From a virus, in the IMG/VR virus record IMGVR_UViG_3300028595_000024, positions 1 to 41,920 of that record: 41,920 nt of DNA. One strand, written 5' to 3'. The translations under genes and the position numbers were made by a program. Shown here piece by piece: positions 1 through 9,123 of the stretch. Position 1 is the stretch's first letter, and each line of letters starts with the position of its first letter. The notes below the pieces were generated by a model. That model did no database searches. It was not told where the DNA came from and saw only the letters and a list, made by a program, of their open reading frames with translations.

Positions 1-127
1 TGTTTATGGTTCCAGGGCCAGAAGCAAAGGAGCCTTTTCAGGCTCACTCTGCCGGGTTCGGGTGCTGTTTAATACATAGGTCTGTCTTTGAGTCGTTGGA
101 TGATCCGTGGTTTAAATTCGTGTATGG
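1..127. repeat. Terminal direct repeat, left copy (circular overlap)
   Basis: These 127 bases are identical to 41794-41920. The glycosyltransferase frame entering here is the same as the one leaving at the right end, so joining the copies restores one intact gene. A 127-base overlap equals a common assembler k-mer, so it most likely marks a circular contig and not a biological terminal repeat. Confidence 0.95.
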
Positions 128-302
128 AAAGTGTTCCGAGGATTTTTATTTCTTTGTGAACGCCAGTAAGAAAGGGTTTAAATTGTGGGCCGATCCGTCT
201 TTACGGATAGGACATGTGGGAGATCCGTTGATTGTTTATAAAGACCACTGTTACGAGAAAATGAAGCAAAACAACACAAATCTAGAACCAATAAAATTAT
301 AG
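3..302 (+). CDS. GT-A type glycosyltransferase, C-terminal part (continues from 41382)
   Basis: This is the 3' part of a gene that starts at 41382 and runs through the contig junction; the joined protein is 237 aa. The part here begins at Phe 139 and holds the acceptor-side half: Cys-Cys near a GFGCCLI strand, the segment GKCSEDFYFF, which looks like the ED-containing motif of family 2-like enzymes, and RIGHVG, a late histidine that often completes metal binding. It stops with TAG at 300-302. The next gene starts 8 bases on, after an AGGGGG ribosome site. Likely role: sugar transfer to a phage or host component; substrate unknown. Confidence 0.8.
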   Translation, partial: FMVPGPEAKEPFQAHSAGFGCCLIHRSVFESLDDPWFKFVYGKCSEDFYFFVNASKKGFKLWADPSLRIGHVGDPLIVYKDHCYEKMKQNNTNLEPIKL

Positions 303-310
303 GGGGAACC

Positions 311-865
311 ATGGCATTACCAAGCATATTACCAGAAGTGAAAATCAAGTTGTGCAAACAAGGGGCGGGAGATTCAGTCATCATAATTGAAAATCTTCCA
401 AAAGAATTCATCTACCGAAGGAAGCCTCTCAGGGCTCCGAAACTGAACAGGGACGGAGAATTTACGGGGGAACTCGTCAACATGAAAGACACGGAGGACG
501 CCGTACACGAGAAGTTGTCGGTTGATCAGTCCGGTAGAGGATTCATACATTTTGAAATAAGAAACGCGGAAGTCATGGATATGTACAAGAGGATTATGGA
601 CTATGTGGAAACAAGTATCCCACGAGGGGAAATTATTCCACGGCCTGTTCCTTATGCCGCCATGCCGGGACATCCTATGTCCCCTCCGATTAACGACGAT
701 CAAATTCCGCGGGTGACGATACCGATCTCGTCTCCCCCTTCGGCGCAAGCCGTTGAGGTCGGTACACCCGCTAAAACTGTGACGACGGATGACCTGCGAA
801 AAATGCAGGAACGAGCTGCCAAAGCCAGAGCAGCAAAACAAGCCAAGAAGGATAAAACAAACTAG
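311..865 (+). CDS. Hypothetical protein, 184 aa, structural-module location
   Basis: I do not recognise the family. The start has a strong AGGGGGAACC leader before ATG. The first 110 residues look like a compact alpha/beta domain; about residues 115-150 are rich in Pro and Ser (PVPYAAMPGHPMSPP), typical of a flexible linker; the last 30 residues are a Lys/Ala-rich helix. It lies between the glycosyltransferase and the head-tail adaptor, with an 8-11 bp gap on each side, so it is translated with the virion genes. A minor virion or assembly protein is an inference from position only. Confidence 0.75.
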   Translation: MALPSILPEVKIKLCKQGAGDSVIIIENLPKEFIYRRKPLRAPKLNRDGEFTGELVNMKDTEDAVHEKLSVDQSGRGFIHFEIRNAEVMDMYKRIMDYVETSIPRGEIIPRPVPYAAMPGHPMSPPINDDQIPRVTIPISSPPSAQAVEVGTPAKTVTTDDLRKMQERAAKARAAKQAKKDKTN

Positions 866-875
866 GAGATAACCT

Positions 876-1787
876 ATGAATTACTCTGATCTCAGAGCGA
901 GAGTAGCCGAAATGTTGGGATTACCAGACGACGATTCGGAATTCTCAACTAAAATAAACAAATGGATAAACGAATCATACAAAGCTATTTCAGCTCTAGA
1001 TCAATGGCCCTGGCTTATTAAGAACGATGTTATTCAAACTGTAACCGAAATAACGACGGGGACGGTGAGCGTGACGAACGATTCAACGTCCATCACATTC
1101 TCTAGCGCCCCGTCGGATTCGGTTGCAAACGATTGGCGAATACAATTTGAAGGGGCAGACGACTGGTATGACATATCGGCTCATACGGCAGGGGCGACAG
1201 GAGCGACTTTGGCCGATCCTTTCCTTGGAACAACCGACGCCACTTCAACATACACATTGAGAAAAGTTTACTACAGCCTTCCTTCCGATTTCAGCAAAAT
1301 GATGACGGTGAGACAAGCTGTAACAGACATAAAGCTACGGCCCGTAGACCTTCGAGTATGGGACGCCAACATACCAGATCCAACAAGAGTACACACTCCC
1401 GCATGGTATTTGATTGTGGGACAAGACTCTTCACAGAACTACCGCATTACATTCCATCCCATTCCAAACGACGAAATAAATATTGATATCAGATACTACC
1501 AAACTGTGTCGGATTTGTCCGCTGATAGCGACGAACCGTTGATGCCGGATCAATTTCGGCCTATCATCGTGTTCGATGTTTTATCGAAATACGGATACAT
1601 GTTTTTAGACGACACGAGAGTGACTTTGGCCTCTCAGTTAAGAGAGAAGTTTATTAAGGATATGAAGGGCCATGGATGGCCAGATCCAGACAAAACTGTG
1701 TGCAGGATACCTTGGGATCGAAGTATGTGGAGATCCAGAGGACACTATTCAAGACTTCCTTTTGATTTTCCAATACAAAACCCCTAG
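876..1787 (+). CDS. Head-tail adaptor-like protein
   Basis: This 303-aa protein opens with a helical stretch of the type INKWINESYKAISALDQWPWL, typical of podoviral and siphoviral adaptor proteins that dock under the portal ring. A beta-rich middle (about 50-130) with Thr/Ser strands looks like an inserted beta domain; the C-terminal helix has RPIIVFDVLSKYGYMFLDD, also typical. It precedes the plug-like protein, the usual adaptor-then-stabiliser order of P22- and T7-like genomes. The start follows AGGAGATAACCT. Confidence is good for an adaptor and low for an exact family. Confidence 0.7.
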   Translation: MNYSDLRARVAEMLGLPDDDSEFSTKINKWINESYKAISALDQWPWLIKNDVIQTVTEITTGTVSVTNDSTSITFSSAPSDSVANDWRIQFEGADDWYDISAHTAGATGATLADPFLGTTDATSTYTLRKVYYSLPSDFSKMMTVRQAVTDIKLRPVDLRVWDANIPDPTRVHTPAWYLIVGQDSSQNYRITFHPIPNDEINIDIRYYQTVSDLSADSDEPLMPDQFRPIIVFDVLSKYGYMFLDDTRVTLASQLREKFIKDMKGHGWPDPDKTVCRIPWDRSMWRSRGHYSRLPFDFPIQNP

Positions 1788-1797
1788 GAGATAGATA

Positions 1798-3336
1798 ATG
1801 GCGACAAGGCAAAGCACAGAGATATCGTTCGCTAACTTCGGGGGAGGCAGAGCAAGCGTAAAAAATCCCACGACGCTAACGTTAAACGAAGCCAGCGATT
1901 TAGACAATGTTGTTATAAAGCCTTCCGGAGCCGGATTTAGAAGCCGAGACGGAAACACAGAATTCAACGCGACGGCCATGGTCAGCGGATCTACCCCGGT
2001 GACGGGACTGGGATATTTTAAAGACACGTCTTCTTCTGAATGGCTTATGGCTGTGGCAGGAACAAAGCTATATAAATCCGACAGTTTAGACGGGACTATG
2101 GATGACATCACAGGGGCGGTGACTATTACATCAGGACAGAACAATTTATGGGACATATTTACATTTAACGATTTAAGCATCGGCGTTGGCGGCGCGCCGG
2201 ACGCTCCTTTTAAATGGGATGGGACTGGAAACGGAGCGGCGTTAGGGGGCAGCCCGCCTAGTGGGGAGACAGGTTTAGCGTGGAATAACCGAGTGTGGAT
2301 AGCTTCGACTTCGACAAATCCTTCCGTTATTTATTGGTCTGTGTTAGCAGATCCGGAGGATTGGTCAGGAGACGGAAGCGGTAACGCGACTGTCAATAAA
2401 GATGACGGAGAACCCATTACAGCCATAGAGCCGGTTAATTCCAATATTCTTCTTGTGTTTAAGAAGAACTCCACACATCAGTTGGTGGGAAGATCGGCTC
2501 CTTTTTCCGTGTTTTCCTTGTTTCAAAATACCGGGTGCGTTGGGAAACACGCCGTGGTGTCTGTTGACGGATTGGTATATTTCGTGACACCGAGAGGACA
2601 CATGATTATCACAGACGGTAACGAAATTATTGACGAGAAGGTGTTGCCTTCTTTGAGCAGCGCGGATGATGTATGGGACGGATTAAATCGAAGCCGTTTG
2701 AAGTATATACAGGGGTTTAGATACAAGGGATATGATTTCGATCATATTGTGTGGATGGCGTCAAACGGATCTAGCACGACGAATAACTACGCCGTTGTGT
2801 GGGACATATTGAATAAATGCTGGCTCACTCATTCTACGGGACATCCCGCCAACGCTCGTGTCGTGACAGGCGATAACGTGCCGTATATTGGAGCCTATGA
2901 CGGGAAGATATACAAAATGTATGTGGATGGAACTCATGCGGACGCTTCCGACAGCGGCGCAAATGTGGCTTGGTATTGGAGATCGGATTGGTTCACTAGT
3001 GACAGTTTACAGAAAATAGCGCAAATACAAAGAGTGAACATAGCCTATGAAACACAGGCTAGCGGGAGCATGACTTTAGGATACGGCTACGATTTTGTGA
3101 AAAACTCAAGATCGAAAACATTTTCAATAGAAGAAAAAGGAGATACTTGGGATGAATCATACTGGGACACAGCCATATGGGGCGGGTTCTCGGATATCAT
3201 AAAACCTAATTTTATTGTGGGGCGCGGCAACGTGTTTAATGTCCAGTTTAGCGGTAGTGACGCTGTAACATACAATATAAATAGATATTCAATTTTTGGA
3301 AAACAACAATCAGACAAACATTTTGACGCAAGCTAA
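1798..3336 (+). CDS. Tail hub / packaged-DNA stabilisation protein (P22 gp10-like)
   Basis: A 512-aa, beta-rich protein. The N-terminus (ISFANFGGGRASVKNPTTL, then LNEASDLDNVVIKPSGAGFRSRDG) resembles the opening of P22 gp10-type and T7 gp12-type tail hub proteins, which close the portal channel after packaging. Repeated strands with WxGTGN, NNRVWIASTS and VYFVTPRGHMI fit a beta-propeller. It follows the adaptor directly (10-bp gap, AGGAGATAGATA leader), which is the expected order. Its length is close to the usual 470-560 aa. The assignment rests on sequence pattern and position. Confidence 0.72.
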   Translation: MATRQSTEISFANFGGGRASVKNPTTLTLNEASDLDNVVIKPSGAGFRSRDGNTEFNATAMVSGSTPVTGLGYFKDTSSSEWLMAVAGTKLYKSDSLDGTMDDITGAVTITSGQNNLWDIFTFNDLSIGVGGAPDAPFKWDGTGNGAALGGSPPSGETGLAWNNRVWIASTSTNPSVIYWSVLADPEDWSGDGSGNATVNKDDGEPITAIEPVNSNILLVFKKNSTHQLVGRSAPFSVFSLFQNTGCVGKHAVVSVDGLVYFVTPRGHMIITDGNEIIDEKVLPSLSSADDVWDGLNRSRLKYIQGFRYKGYDFDHIVWMASNGSSTTNNYAVVWDILNKCWLTHSTGHPANARVVTGDNVPYIGAYDGKIYKMYVDGTHADASDSGANVAWYWRSDWFTSDSLQKIAQIQRVNIAYETQASGSMTLGYGYDFVKNSRSKTFSIEEKGDTWDESYWDTAIWGGFSDIIKPNFIVGRGNVFNVQFSGSDAVTYNINRYSIFGKQQSDKHFDAS

Positions 3337-3348
3337 GGAGAAAAAATC

Positions 3349-4266
3349 ATGTCGCAATTAACCATAACCAATTCATTTACCGCCGGAACGTTAATACAGT
3401 CGGCTCAGGTCAACACAAATTTTACGGACATATCGACAATATGGAACGCTCACGATGCCGGTACGGACGCATGGCAAAATGTTGTGGTCACGGCCACGGC
3501 GGCGAACCCCGTTCAAATATCCAGCAACCAGTCCACAACTGAAGTATCAATAAATAATACAGCAACAGACGGAGATCCCATCCTCAGCTTTGAGCTTGGA
3601 GGAACCGCCGCTTTTACGGTGGGCGTGGATGACGGAGATGGCGACAAGTTTAAAATAGGGACAACGGCGATAGGAACAAGCACTTCTATTACCATATCAG
3701 GAACAGAGGTCACTTTTCCAGGGACAACCATTACGACAGGTGTAGCCACATTCAGTGAAGCCGCCGAATTTAAATTGGGTGCTGATGATGATTTGGCCAT
3801 TAGATTTACCAGTGATACAAATACAGGTATTTGGGCCAACAATGATTCAATAAATATAGTGACAAACGGATCAAAGAAAATTGCCGCTGACGCATCGGTT
3901 ATTTATGTTTATGGACAATTTCAGCCAAACGCGGATGATAGCTATCCTTGTGGTGTGGTGGGAGCGAGATGGTCGGATGTTCGTTCTGTATTAATTAATG
4001 GATCAGACTATGGATTTGCTAATGGATATATTTTAAGAGAGTTTCCGGCGACGCATGATGACGTAAAACAAAAAGATGAAGCTTGGATGAAAGAAAACGC
4101 CAATGTCGGGATACAGGTTATTAACGACTTGGGCGAAACTGTGGCTGTCATAGGACGAGATGGAACAATATATGCCAAAGCGTTTGCTCCTTTGACAGAT
4201 CTTCCAGATTACTCCGAGATGGAAAACGCCGAGAAAAAAAGAAAATCCAATAAAAAGAAGAAATAA
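3349..4266 (+). CDS. Fibre or appendage protein with beta-repeat stalk
   Basis: The 305-aa product starts with SQLTITNSFTAGTLIQSAQVNTNFTDI, a common N-terminal anchor of podoviral tail appendages (the sampling pattern AxxVNxNFxxI). It is followed by Thr/Ile/Ser-rich beta repeats, then ADDDLAIRFTSDTNTGIW, a motif seen in trimeric fibre shafts (compare GDASIYYDG in the large fibre at 33654). The C-terminus is helical, with a Lys-rich end (KKRKSNKKKK). Likely a virion fibre that contributes to host contact. The following gene overlaps by one base (TAATG), so translation is coupled. Confidence 0.68.
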   Translation: MSQLTITNSFTAGTLIQSAQVNTNFTDISTIWNAHDAGTDAWQNVVVTATAANPVQISSNQSTTEVSINNTATDGDPILSFELGGTAAFTVGVDDGDGDKFKIGTTAIGTSTSITISGTEVTFPGTTITTGVATFSEAAEFKLGADDDLAIRFTSDTNTGIWANNDSINIVTNGSKKIAADASVIYVYGQFQPNADDSYPCGVVGARWSDVRSVLINGSDYGFANGYILREFPATHDDVKQKDEAWMKENANVGIQVINDLGETVAVIGRDGTIYAKAFAPLTDLPDYSEMENAEKKRKSNKKKK

Positions 4267-4787
4267 TGGCTCTTGAAATAAAGTATGTGTTCCCGGCGGT
4301 AGGAGAGGCGAAGAACGCTCGTGTAAGAGAGGCGTTCGATGATATTGTCGTGTATTTTGAGGATGTTGATATATCCTCCACACAGATAGATGTGGGGGCT
4401 CTTGATATTGTCACAACAGGCGGCGTGGAAGCCTCTTCCTTTTCTGGTGGATTTACAGCGTCGGTAAACACTCCTTCACAAATCACATCAGATCAAAATA
4501 ACTACGCTCTCCCATCGGCAACTGTCGCCAGACTGTCAACAGACGCGTCAAGAACCATAACGGGCTTTGTCGCTGGCGACACTGGACAAATAGCGTACAT
4601 AATAAACGTCGGCAGCAACGATCTTGTTTTGGCAAATGAGTCGGGAAGCAGCTCTGCCGCCAATAGGATTTTAACAGGCCTAGGAGCCAATATCACATTA
4701 TCACAGAACCATACCGTCACCATACTATACGACGGGACATCATCGAGATGGAGAATAATAGGGAACAACGCGGGATTTTGGAGCTAA
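4266..4787 (+). CDS. Small virion fibre-like protein
   Basis: The 173-aa protein starts one base inside the stop of the previous gene (TAATG), so it is probably translated by re-initiation. It is rich in Ser, Thr, Ala and Asn, with no Cys and few charges. Its C-terminal half (residues about 75-173) has alternating strands such as ITGFVAGDTGQIAYIINVGSN and NRILTGLGANITLSQNHTV, a jelly-roll-like pattern common in tail fibre tips and appendages. I infer a partner or tip protein for the product encoded just before it. No catalytic motif is visible. Confidence 0.65.
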   Translation: MALEIKYVFPAVGEAKNARVREAFDDIVVYFEDVDISSTQIDVGALDIVTTGGVEASSFSGGFTASVNTPSQITSDQNNYALPSATVARLSTDASRTITGFVAGDTGQIAYIINVGSNDLVLANESGSSSAANRILTGLGANITLSQNHTVTILYDGTSSRWRIIGNNAGFWS

Positions 4788-4807
4788 CAAAAGAGTCGGG
4801 GGGACAT

Positions 4808-5293
4808 ATGGCAGTATTGAAATTGGTAAAGGGTGCTTTGCCGTCGTCATTGAAATTGGCAAGCCTAGAGAAATGCGTGGAAAGATGTTACGAGGAATCA
4901 GGGCAAGCCGATAAAGGTGTGGAGAAAAGAGGGTACATAGACCAGACGTTAGGCGTTGTAGCGGGATCTACTTTTCTCAATAAAGGCGGAGATTGTTGGA
5001 TTATTGAAAACGAAGACGGCACATGTGGGGGGTACTTATTGGCCAGCTTTGTGGTGGATATAGATAACAAGCCGTGCTATTGGGTGAGTCAGGCGTATGT
5101 GGATAAGGAGCATAGAGGCGGTATAGGATCATTCAGGGATTATTGTTGGCAAATTGTGAGGCAACACGCCAAGAGTCATTTTTGTCACCATTTGGTTGTT
5201 GTTTCATCGAGGGAAAATTCAAAGGCTTATTGCAAGTTATTAGGGAGAAATTTCTTGGAATACGCCGCACTACTAAAAGAGGATTTAAAGTAA
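4808..5293 (+). CDS. GNAT-family acetyltransferase-like protein
   Basis: I chose ATG 4808 because a GGGGGG run lies 5 bases before it; a longer reading from 4748 would overlap the previous gene by 40 bases. The 161-aa product has the GNAT layout: a beta strand VSQAYVDKEHRGGIGSF carrying the acetyl-CoA pyrophosphate loop (about 97-112, HRGGIGS in place of the usual Q/RxxGxG/A), then a helix DYCWQIVRQHAK and a late strand HHLVVVSSRENSKAYCKLLG typical of motif B. GNAT-like genes sit among the tail and internal protein genes of many podoviruses; the acetylated target is unknown. Confidence 0.7.
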   Translation: MAVLKLVKGALPSSLKLASLEKCVERCYEESGQADKGVEKRGYIDQTLGVVAGSTFLNKGGDCWIIENEDGTCGGYLLASFVVDIDNKPCYWVSQAYVDKEHRGGIGSFRDYCWQIVRQHAKSHFCHHLVVVSSRENSKAYCKLLGRNFLEYAALLKEDLK

Positions 5294-5308
5294 CGAGGAG
5301 ATTTAATT

Positions 5309-6322
5309 ATGGCTATGAGAAAAATCAGGATCACGGACAATCCGAGCGCGTTGCCGGACGCTTTAAAAATACAGAGTTTAGAGGATTTTAACGCTTTCCT
5401 ATCAGACATAAAAGGGGAAAGGATGAGTCCGGAACTTCGTGTTAGCGCTCTTGCGAGGTTGCGGGAATTAACCGAAGCTGGGGACGTTAAGGTGTCCGAG
5501 TTTCTTAATGCGGGGGAGAAGGTAGGGAAAATGCTTTCTCAGGACTTTCGCGCTTTCGGGGCGGGGAGTTCTCGTGGTACAGGCGTAGCCAACGCGTTTG
5601 AATCACAGTCTGGTTTTAGGTTTAAAGACGCCGGGACGGGAGCCGTCGAAATACAATCGGAGCTATTTGGTTCTGATTTTCAAAGACGATTTAGGGAAGA
5701 GATACTGCCCGACGATTTACCTGAAGATCAAAGAGAGGCTTTCTTGTCGCAGATTCCTTCGGACATTCCCATAGAATCAGACAGATTTGCCGTCGAAAGA
5801 GAAGGCATAAGACAAGCCATGCAAGCCCAGGCTGCCGAAGCCGAGGCTGCCACCACCAGAGAATCGAGGCTGGCGGATCTAGCCGCACTTCTCCAACAAC
5901 AAGAAGAATCCACATTCGCAAGACTCACACCTCAGTTAGCCGAGCAAGCTCAAGCGCAAGGTTTGTTTGAGACTTCGGCCTTTGGCGAATCGTTAGCAAG
6001 GGAAAGAACAGCCTTGGCCGAGCAAACACAGCAAGCTTTGGCATTGCAAGGGCTATCAGATAGGGACGCGGAAATACTGGGGCAACTTCGTGCCGATGCG
6101 ATACAGAGGGGATTTCAAACAGGTGGCCTACAAAGGCAGTTTGGTCTAGAGGACATTTCGTCAGACTTTCAAAGGCAATTGCAGATAGCGGCACTCACTC
6201 AACCGCAGACGGGCGGGGGGAAATCGTCTGGTGAAAAATGGGCTCAAGGGGCCTCGGCTGTGGGCGGTCTACTTGGTGGAATTGGATCAATGACTGGAAG
6301 ACCTAAGACCACAGGAAATTAA
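5309..6322 (+). CDS. Internal virion / ejection-like protein 1
   Basis: A 337-aa protein, largely alpha-helical. From about residue 170 it is very rich in Ala, Gln and Glu (QAMQAQAAEAEAATTRESRL, then TPQLAEQAQAQGLFETSAFG). The C-terminus is glycine-rich (GASAVGGLLGGIGS). First of three consecutive genes between fibres and lysis with this character, which is the place and composition of DNA ejection proteins in P22-like and T7-like phages. The segment SQLAEQA...ALAEQTQQALALQGLSDRDAE suggests helical bundles. I infer it is packed in the head and leaves with the DNA. No enzyme motif is seen. Confidence 0.6.
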   Translation: MAMRKIRITDNPSALPDALKIQSLEDFNAFLSDIKGERMSPELRVSALARLRELTEAGDVKVSEFLNAGEKVGKMLSQDFRAFGAGSSRGTGVANAFESQSGFRFKDAGTGAVEIQSELFGSDFQRRFREEILPDDLPEDQREAFLSQIPSDIPIESDRFAVEREGIRQAMQAQAAEAEAATTRESRLADLAALLQQQEESTFARLTPQLAEQAQAQGLFETSAFGESLARERTALAEQTQQALALQGLSDRDAEILGQLRADAIQRGFQTGGLQRQFGLEDISSDFQRQLQIAALTQPQTGGGKSSGEKWAQGASAVGGLLGGIGSMTGRPKTTGN

Positions 6323-6332
6323 GGAGATAATT

Positions 6333-7658
6333 ATGGCCAACGGAATACCGGATTTCACACCGAAACGAAGTGGAGACATCGGAGCCATAGCTAGGCTCAT
6401 GATGCAGAAACAGCAGATGGAACAACAGTTTCAGTCTCAGAAAAGACAAGAGCAGAGACAGTTTTTCAATGATGTGCTACAAGCCGTGCAGCAAGGACAG
6501 CAGATAGCCAGCAACGCTATGAGACTGTCCGAAGAAAGGAAAAAACGACAAGCTATTTCTGAATTAGCAAAAACATTTGAAGAGCCTTCACAAGAAGCCG
6601 TTGTAGCCAGACCTGGAGGACAGCCCATCACATTCTCGGAAACAAAGAGAGGCATGACACAACCTCTGCGCCGACAGGCCGCCGCAATAAAAGCGGGGAT
6701 ACAGCCTCGCGCAGAAGAACTATTTAAAAAGAAGACGGACGGGCCAGAAAGAGGAACCATTTCAGGCAGAGACTTTACTCCCAAAAACCTTGTATTAGCA
6801 GGAGAGAAAGAGCCTACTGCGGTTATGATTGATGAAGTTAAGGTGGGCCAAGGATTGCCCGGAACATTTTACCTTGATGGATCGCCTGTACCAAAAGAAA
6901 AACTAATCGGATCTAGACCATTTATCACGCCTGTGATTGGAATAGATCCTGTGTCTGGACTACCCATATCCATACCAAAAACGCCTAGTCCAAAAGCCAC
7001 ACCTGTAGAAACTCCCTCAGATAAACTTGCCGAAGGAAAAGGTGGTTCCTTGGAACTTAGGGCAAAAGCGCCTAAAATATACACAACGTATGAAAACATC
7101 AAGAAAAAAGCATTTCCTGAAAACAATAAATTTCTTGAAACGTCTGTAACGGGGGGATCAGCGGCAGCGCAGGTAGGACATATACTAGAGGCTGTCGGAG
7201 AAGGAGAATTTACACAGATAGGGCTCCAGTCTTTGGGATTTTATTTTGCTAAGATGAGTGGATCAAACAGCCAATTATCAGACAGAGAAAGAGAAGTGTT
7301 TGAAAATCCGTTGTCGCTAATAGACGCTGTTGTGAATAAAGGATATAAATTGGCGGCGGGAGACTTGAGCCCTAAAATGAAGCAAGACCTGAAGAACCTG
7401 TCCAAATTAATTGAAAAGAAATCACTTATACAAGGACAGAAAATTATAAATGGAATTAAAAGACAGGCCGTAGATGCGACTGGTTCGTTTTGGAACGCGG
7501 GTCTGAGCAAAGAATTTCCGTCTATGAAAGAATTAATTGTGACAAGAAAAGACATGCAAGAAGCGATGTTAAACAGCGCAATAAAAGATTCAACGGATTA
7601 CACAGACGAACAGATTGAACAGCTTGGGTCATTTTTAGGTTTACCTAGGAGGAAGTAA
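6333..7658 (+). CDS. Internal virion / ejection-like protein 2
   Basis: The 441-aa protein starts after AAGGAGATAATT. Residues about 24-80 are a Gln/Arg-rich coiled coil (MMQKQQMEQQFQSQKRQEQR). The centre (about 95-260) is extended and Pro-rich; the C-terminal 180 residues are helical and contain SVTGGSAAAQVGHILEAVGE and TQIGLQSLGFYFAKMSGSNS. It lies second in a row of three long helical proteins before the lysis gene, the usual site of ejection proteins. Assignment is by composition and position; no hydrolase motif is seen. Confidence 0.58.
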   Translation: MANGIPDFTPKRSGDIGAIARLMMQKQQMEQQFQSQKRQEQRQFFNDVLQAVQQGQQIASNAMRLSEERKKRQAISELAKTFEEPSQEAVVARPGGQPITFSETKRGMTQPLRRQAAAIKAGIQPRAEELFKKKTDGPERGTISGRDFTPKNLVLAGEKEPTAVMIDEVKVGQGLPGTFYLDGSPVPKEKLIGSRPFITPVIGIDPVSGLPISIPKTPSPKATPVETPSDKLAEGKGGSLELRAKAPKIYTTYENIKKKAFPENNKFLETSVTGGSAAAQVGHILEAVGEGEFTQIGLQSLGFYFAKMSGSNSQLSDREREVFENPLSLIDAVVNKGYKLAAGDLSPKMKQDLKNLSKLIEKKSLIQGQKIINGIKRQAVDATGSFWNAGLSKEFPSMKELIVTRKDMQEAMLNSAIKDSTDYTDEQIEQLGSFLGLPRRK

Positions 7659-7660
7659 TT

Positions 7661-8590
7661 ATGGCCGGATTAAAAGAAAGACTTGAGCAGGCCGGTTTTG
7701 ATACATCCGGTATAGATGAGAAGACAATTTTAGCCCGACTTGAAAAACAAGGGTTTGACACAACTGAATTAAAGCCTAAAAAATCACTTTCAGAACAATC
7801 TTTAGACACTCTAAAGACACTCAATAAATATACGCCAGGTGGCCAGCTTATTGAAGCAAGGGAAAGGTTGGGCGAGACATTTGATACTTTAGGAGAAAAA
7901 GTAGCGGAACTACCTGAAGTTATTCGCGGTCTTCCTCCAGAGATCGCCGCGGGCTTAGGAACGGCTGTTAGCATGGCTCCGGACATAGCTGAAATAGCGT
8001 TGTTGAAAAGACCTACCACAAGGACTGCCGCAAGAGCTTTCCCAGGAGAAAGAGTATTAAAAAGAGGCATAGAACAAGCTGAAGCAAGAGCCGGCATTAA
8101 ACAAACAGGTGTTATATTGGAGGACGTGGCAAAAAGACTCGGCATTTCAGAAACAAAACGCATCGTTCGTGCAGGTAAAATGGCCAACAAACAAATTAGC
8201 AAAGGAGAAAAATTAAACGCTGTTTTAAATAGAGTATTAGAGATGAGGGCAACAGGACAGCAAACATCGCCTCAATTAGCTAGAGATATTGTTAAACTTT
8301 TTGAAACAGAATTAAAAAAAGGACAGGGCGTTGCTGGCATGATTGCAAAAGCGGTAGGAAAAGCTCCGACGTTACAGAGGGGGTTAATGGCCCGCGCTAA
8401 AAAGACAGGCGAAAAAATAGTTGCGTCGGCTGCGCCAGACAGATCTAAATTTGCCAAAGCATTGGGCAGGACAATTAAAACAAAAAAAGTTACAAAAGCC
8501 GTAGCAGGAATATTAGCATTGGAGTTGCTGAGAAGGGCGTTAGGCGGAACTCTTGGAGGCGCTATTGGTGGCGCTATTGGAGGGAAGTAA
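7661..8590 (+). CDS. Internal virion / ejection-like protein 3, Gly-rich tail
   Basis: Starts 2 bases after the previous stop, behind AGGAGGAAGTAATT. The 309-aa product begins with two copies of a short helix-turn unit (KERLEQAGFDTSGIDEKTIL and ARLEKQGFDTTELK; residues about 4-42), an internal duplication. A hydrophobic Ala-rich segment follows (GLPPEIAAGLGTAVSMAPDI, about 90-112). The C-terminus ends in a glycine zipper (LGGTLGGAIGGAIGGK), which favours membrane insertion. A membrane-spanning ejection protein that helps form the DNA channel is a reasonable inference. Its last base is the first base of the holin-like gene. Confidence 0.58.
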   Translation: MAGLKERLEQAGFDTSGIDEKTILARLEKQGFDTTELKPKKSLSEQSLDTLKTLNKYTPGGQLIEARERLGETFDTLGEKVAELPEVIRGLPPEIAAGLGTAVSMAPDIAEIALLKRPTTRTAARAFPGERVLKRGIEQAEARAGIKQTGVILEDVAKRLGISETKRIVRAGKMANKQISKGEKLNAVLNRVLEMRATGQQTSPQLARDIVKLFETELKKGQGVAGMIAKAVGKAPTLQRGLMARAKKTGEKIVASAAPDRSKFAKALGRTIKTKKVTKAVAGILALELLRRALGGTLGGAIGGAIGGK

Positions 8591-8796
8591 TGACTACAGA
8601 CGAATTTAAATCAATTATATTTGATCTCCACAAAGAAAATAGAGAAGAAATACTAGCTATAAGAAAAGATCTAAACGATCTTAAAACAAATTTTAAAACA
8701 CATGAAGCGTCTGTTAAGATGATTGCGTCCCTGGCCGGTATAATTGGTGGCGGTATCTTTACAATTTTATTAACTATGTTCCGTCAATACCTATAG
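8590..8796 (+). CDS. Holin-like small membrane protein (XhlA/BhlA-like layout)
   Basis: A 68-aa protein overlapping the previous stop (TAATG). Residues 1-42 are a charged amphipathic helix (IIFDLHKENREEILAIRKDL...); residues 45-64 form one hydrophobic segment (MIASLAGIIGGGIFTILLTM); the tail is FRQYL. A coiled coil followed by a single C-terminal membrane helix is the layout of XhlA/BhlA haemolysin-type holins. It is the last gene of the plus-strand late arm and its final 6 bases overlap the 3' end of the minus-strand endolysin gene, which supports a lysis role. Holin activity is inferred, not shown. Confidence 0.6.
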   Translation: MTTDEFKSIIFDLHKENREEILAIRKDLNDLKTNFKTHEASVKMIASLAGIIGGGIFTILLTMFRQYL

Positions 8797-9123
8797 ACTT
8801 TTTCCCATCCACATAACATCTTGTGGGAGAGATTCGTCTATATCCACATGTATATGCCTGTCATATACACCTGTCCTTCTAAATCCTGCCGCGACAAGAG
8901 ACACCACCATAGCAAATCTACTACGACTATCGTGACACCGTATATCGGCGGCCAGCCCTCTATAATGGGCGCTGTTTGGAGATCCTTTTGTGTCGCCTGG
9001 TTTTCTCACCGTCTCTGTTAATACGAACGGAATCTCGGCCATTTCCCTGGCATCATCCAGCATGGCGCATAATTCGTCGTTCAATCCTTCAATTTCTTTT
9101 TGTGTGAAATACTTATAATCCAT
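8791..9123 (-). CDS. M15-type L-alanyl-D-glutamate / D-Ala-D-Ala peptidase (endolysin)
   Basis: The 110-aa protein has the full zinc site of peptidase M15: SAHYRGLAADI with His53 and Asp60, and HIHVD with His92 (plus His90 and Asp94). The family cleaves peptide cross-bridges of peptidoglycan. Its length matches compact phage M15 endolysins with no wall-binding domain; no signal peptide is present, so release through a membrane lesion is needed. The start codon lies inside the 3' end of the 40-aa membrane gene (overlap 11 bp). It is read from the early, minus arm, not with the late genes. Confidence 0.88.
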   Translation of the reverse strand: MDYKYFTQKEIEGLNDELCAMLDDAREMAEIPFVLTETVRKPGDTKGSPNSAHYRGLAADIRCHDSRSRFAMVVSLVAAGFRRTGVYDRHIHVDIDESLPQDVMWMGKSL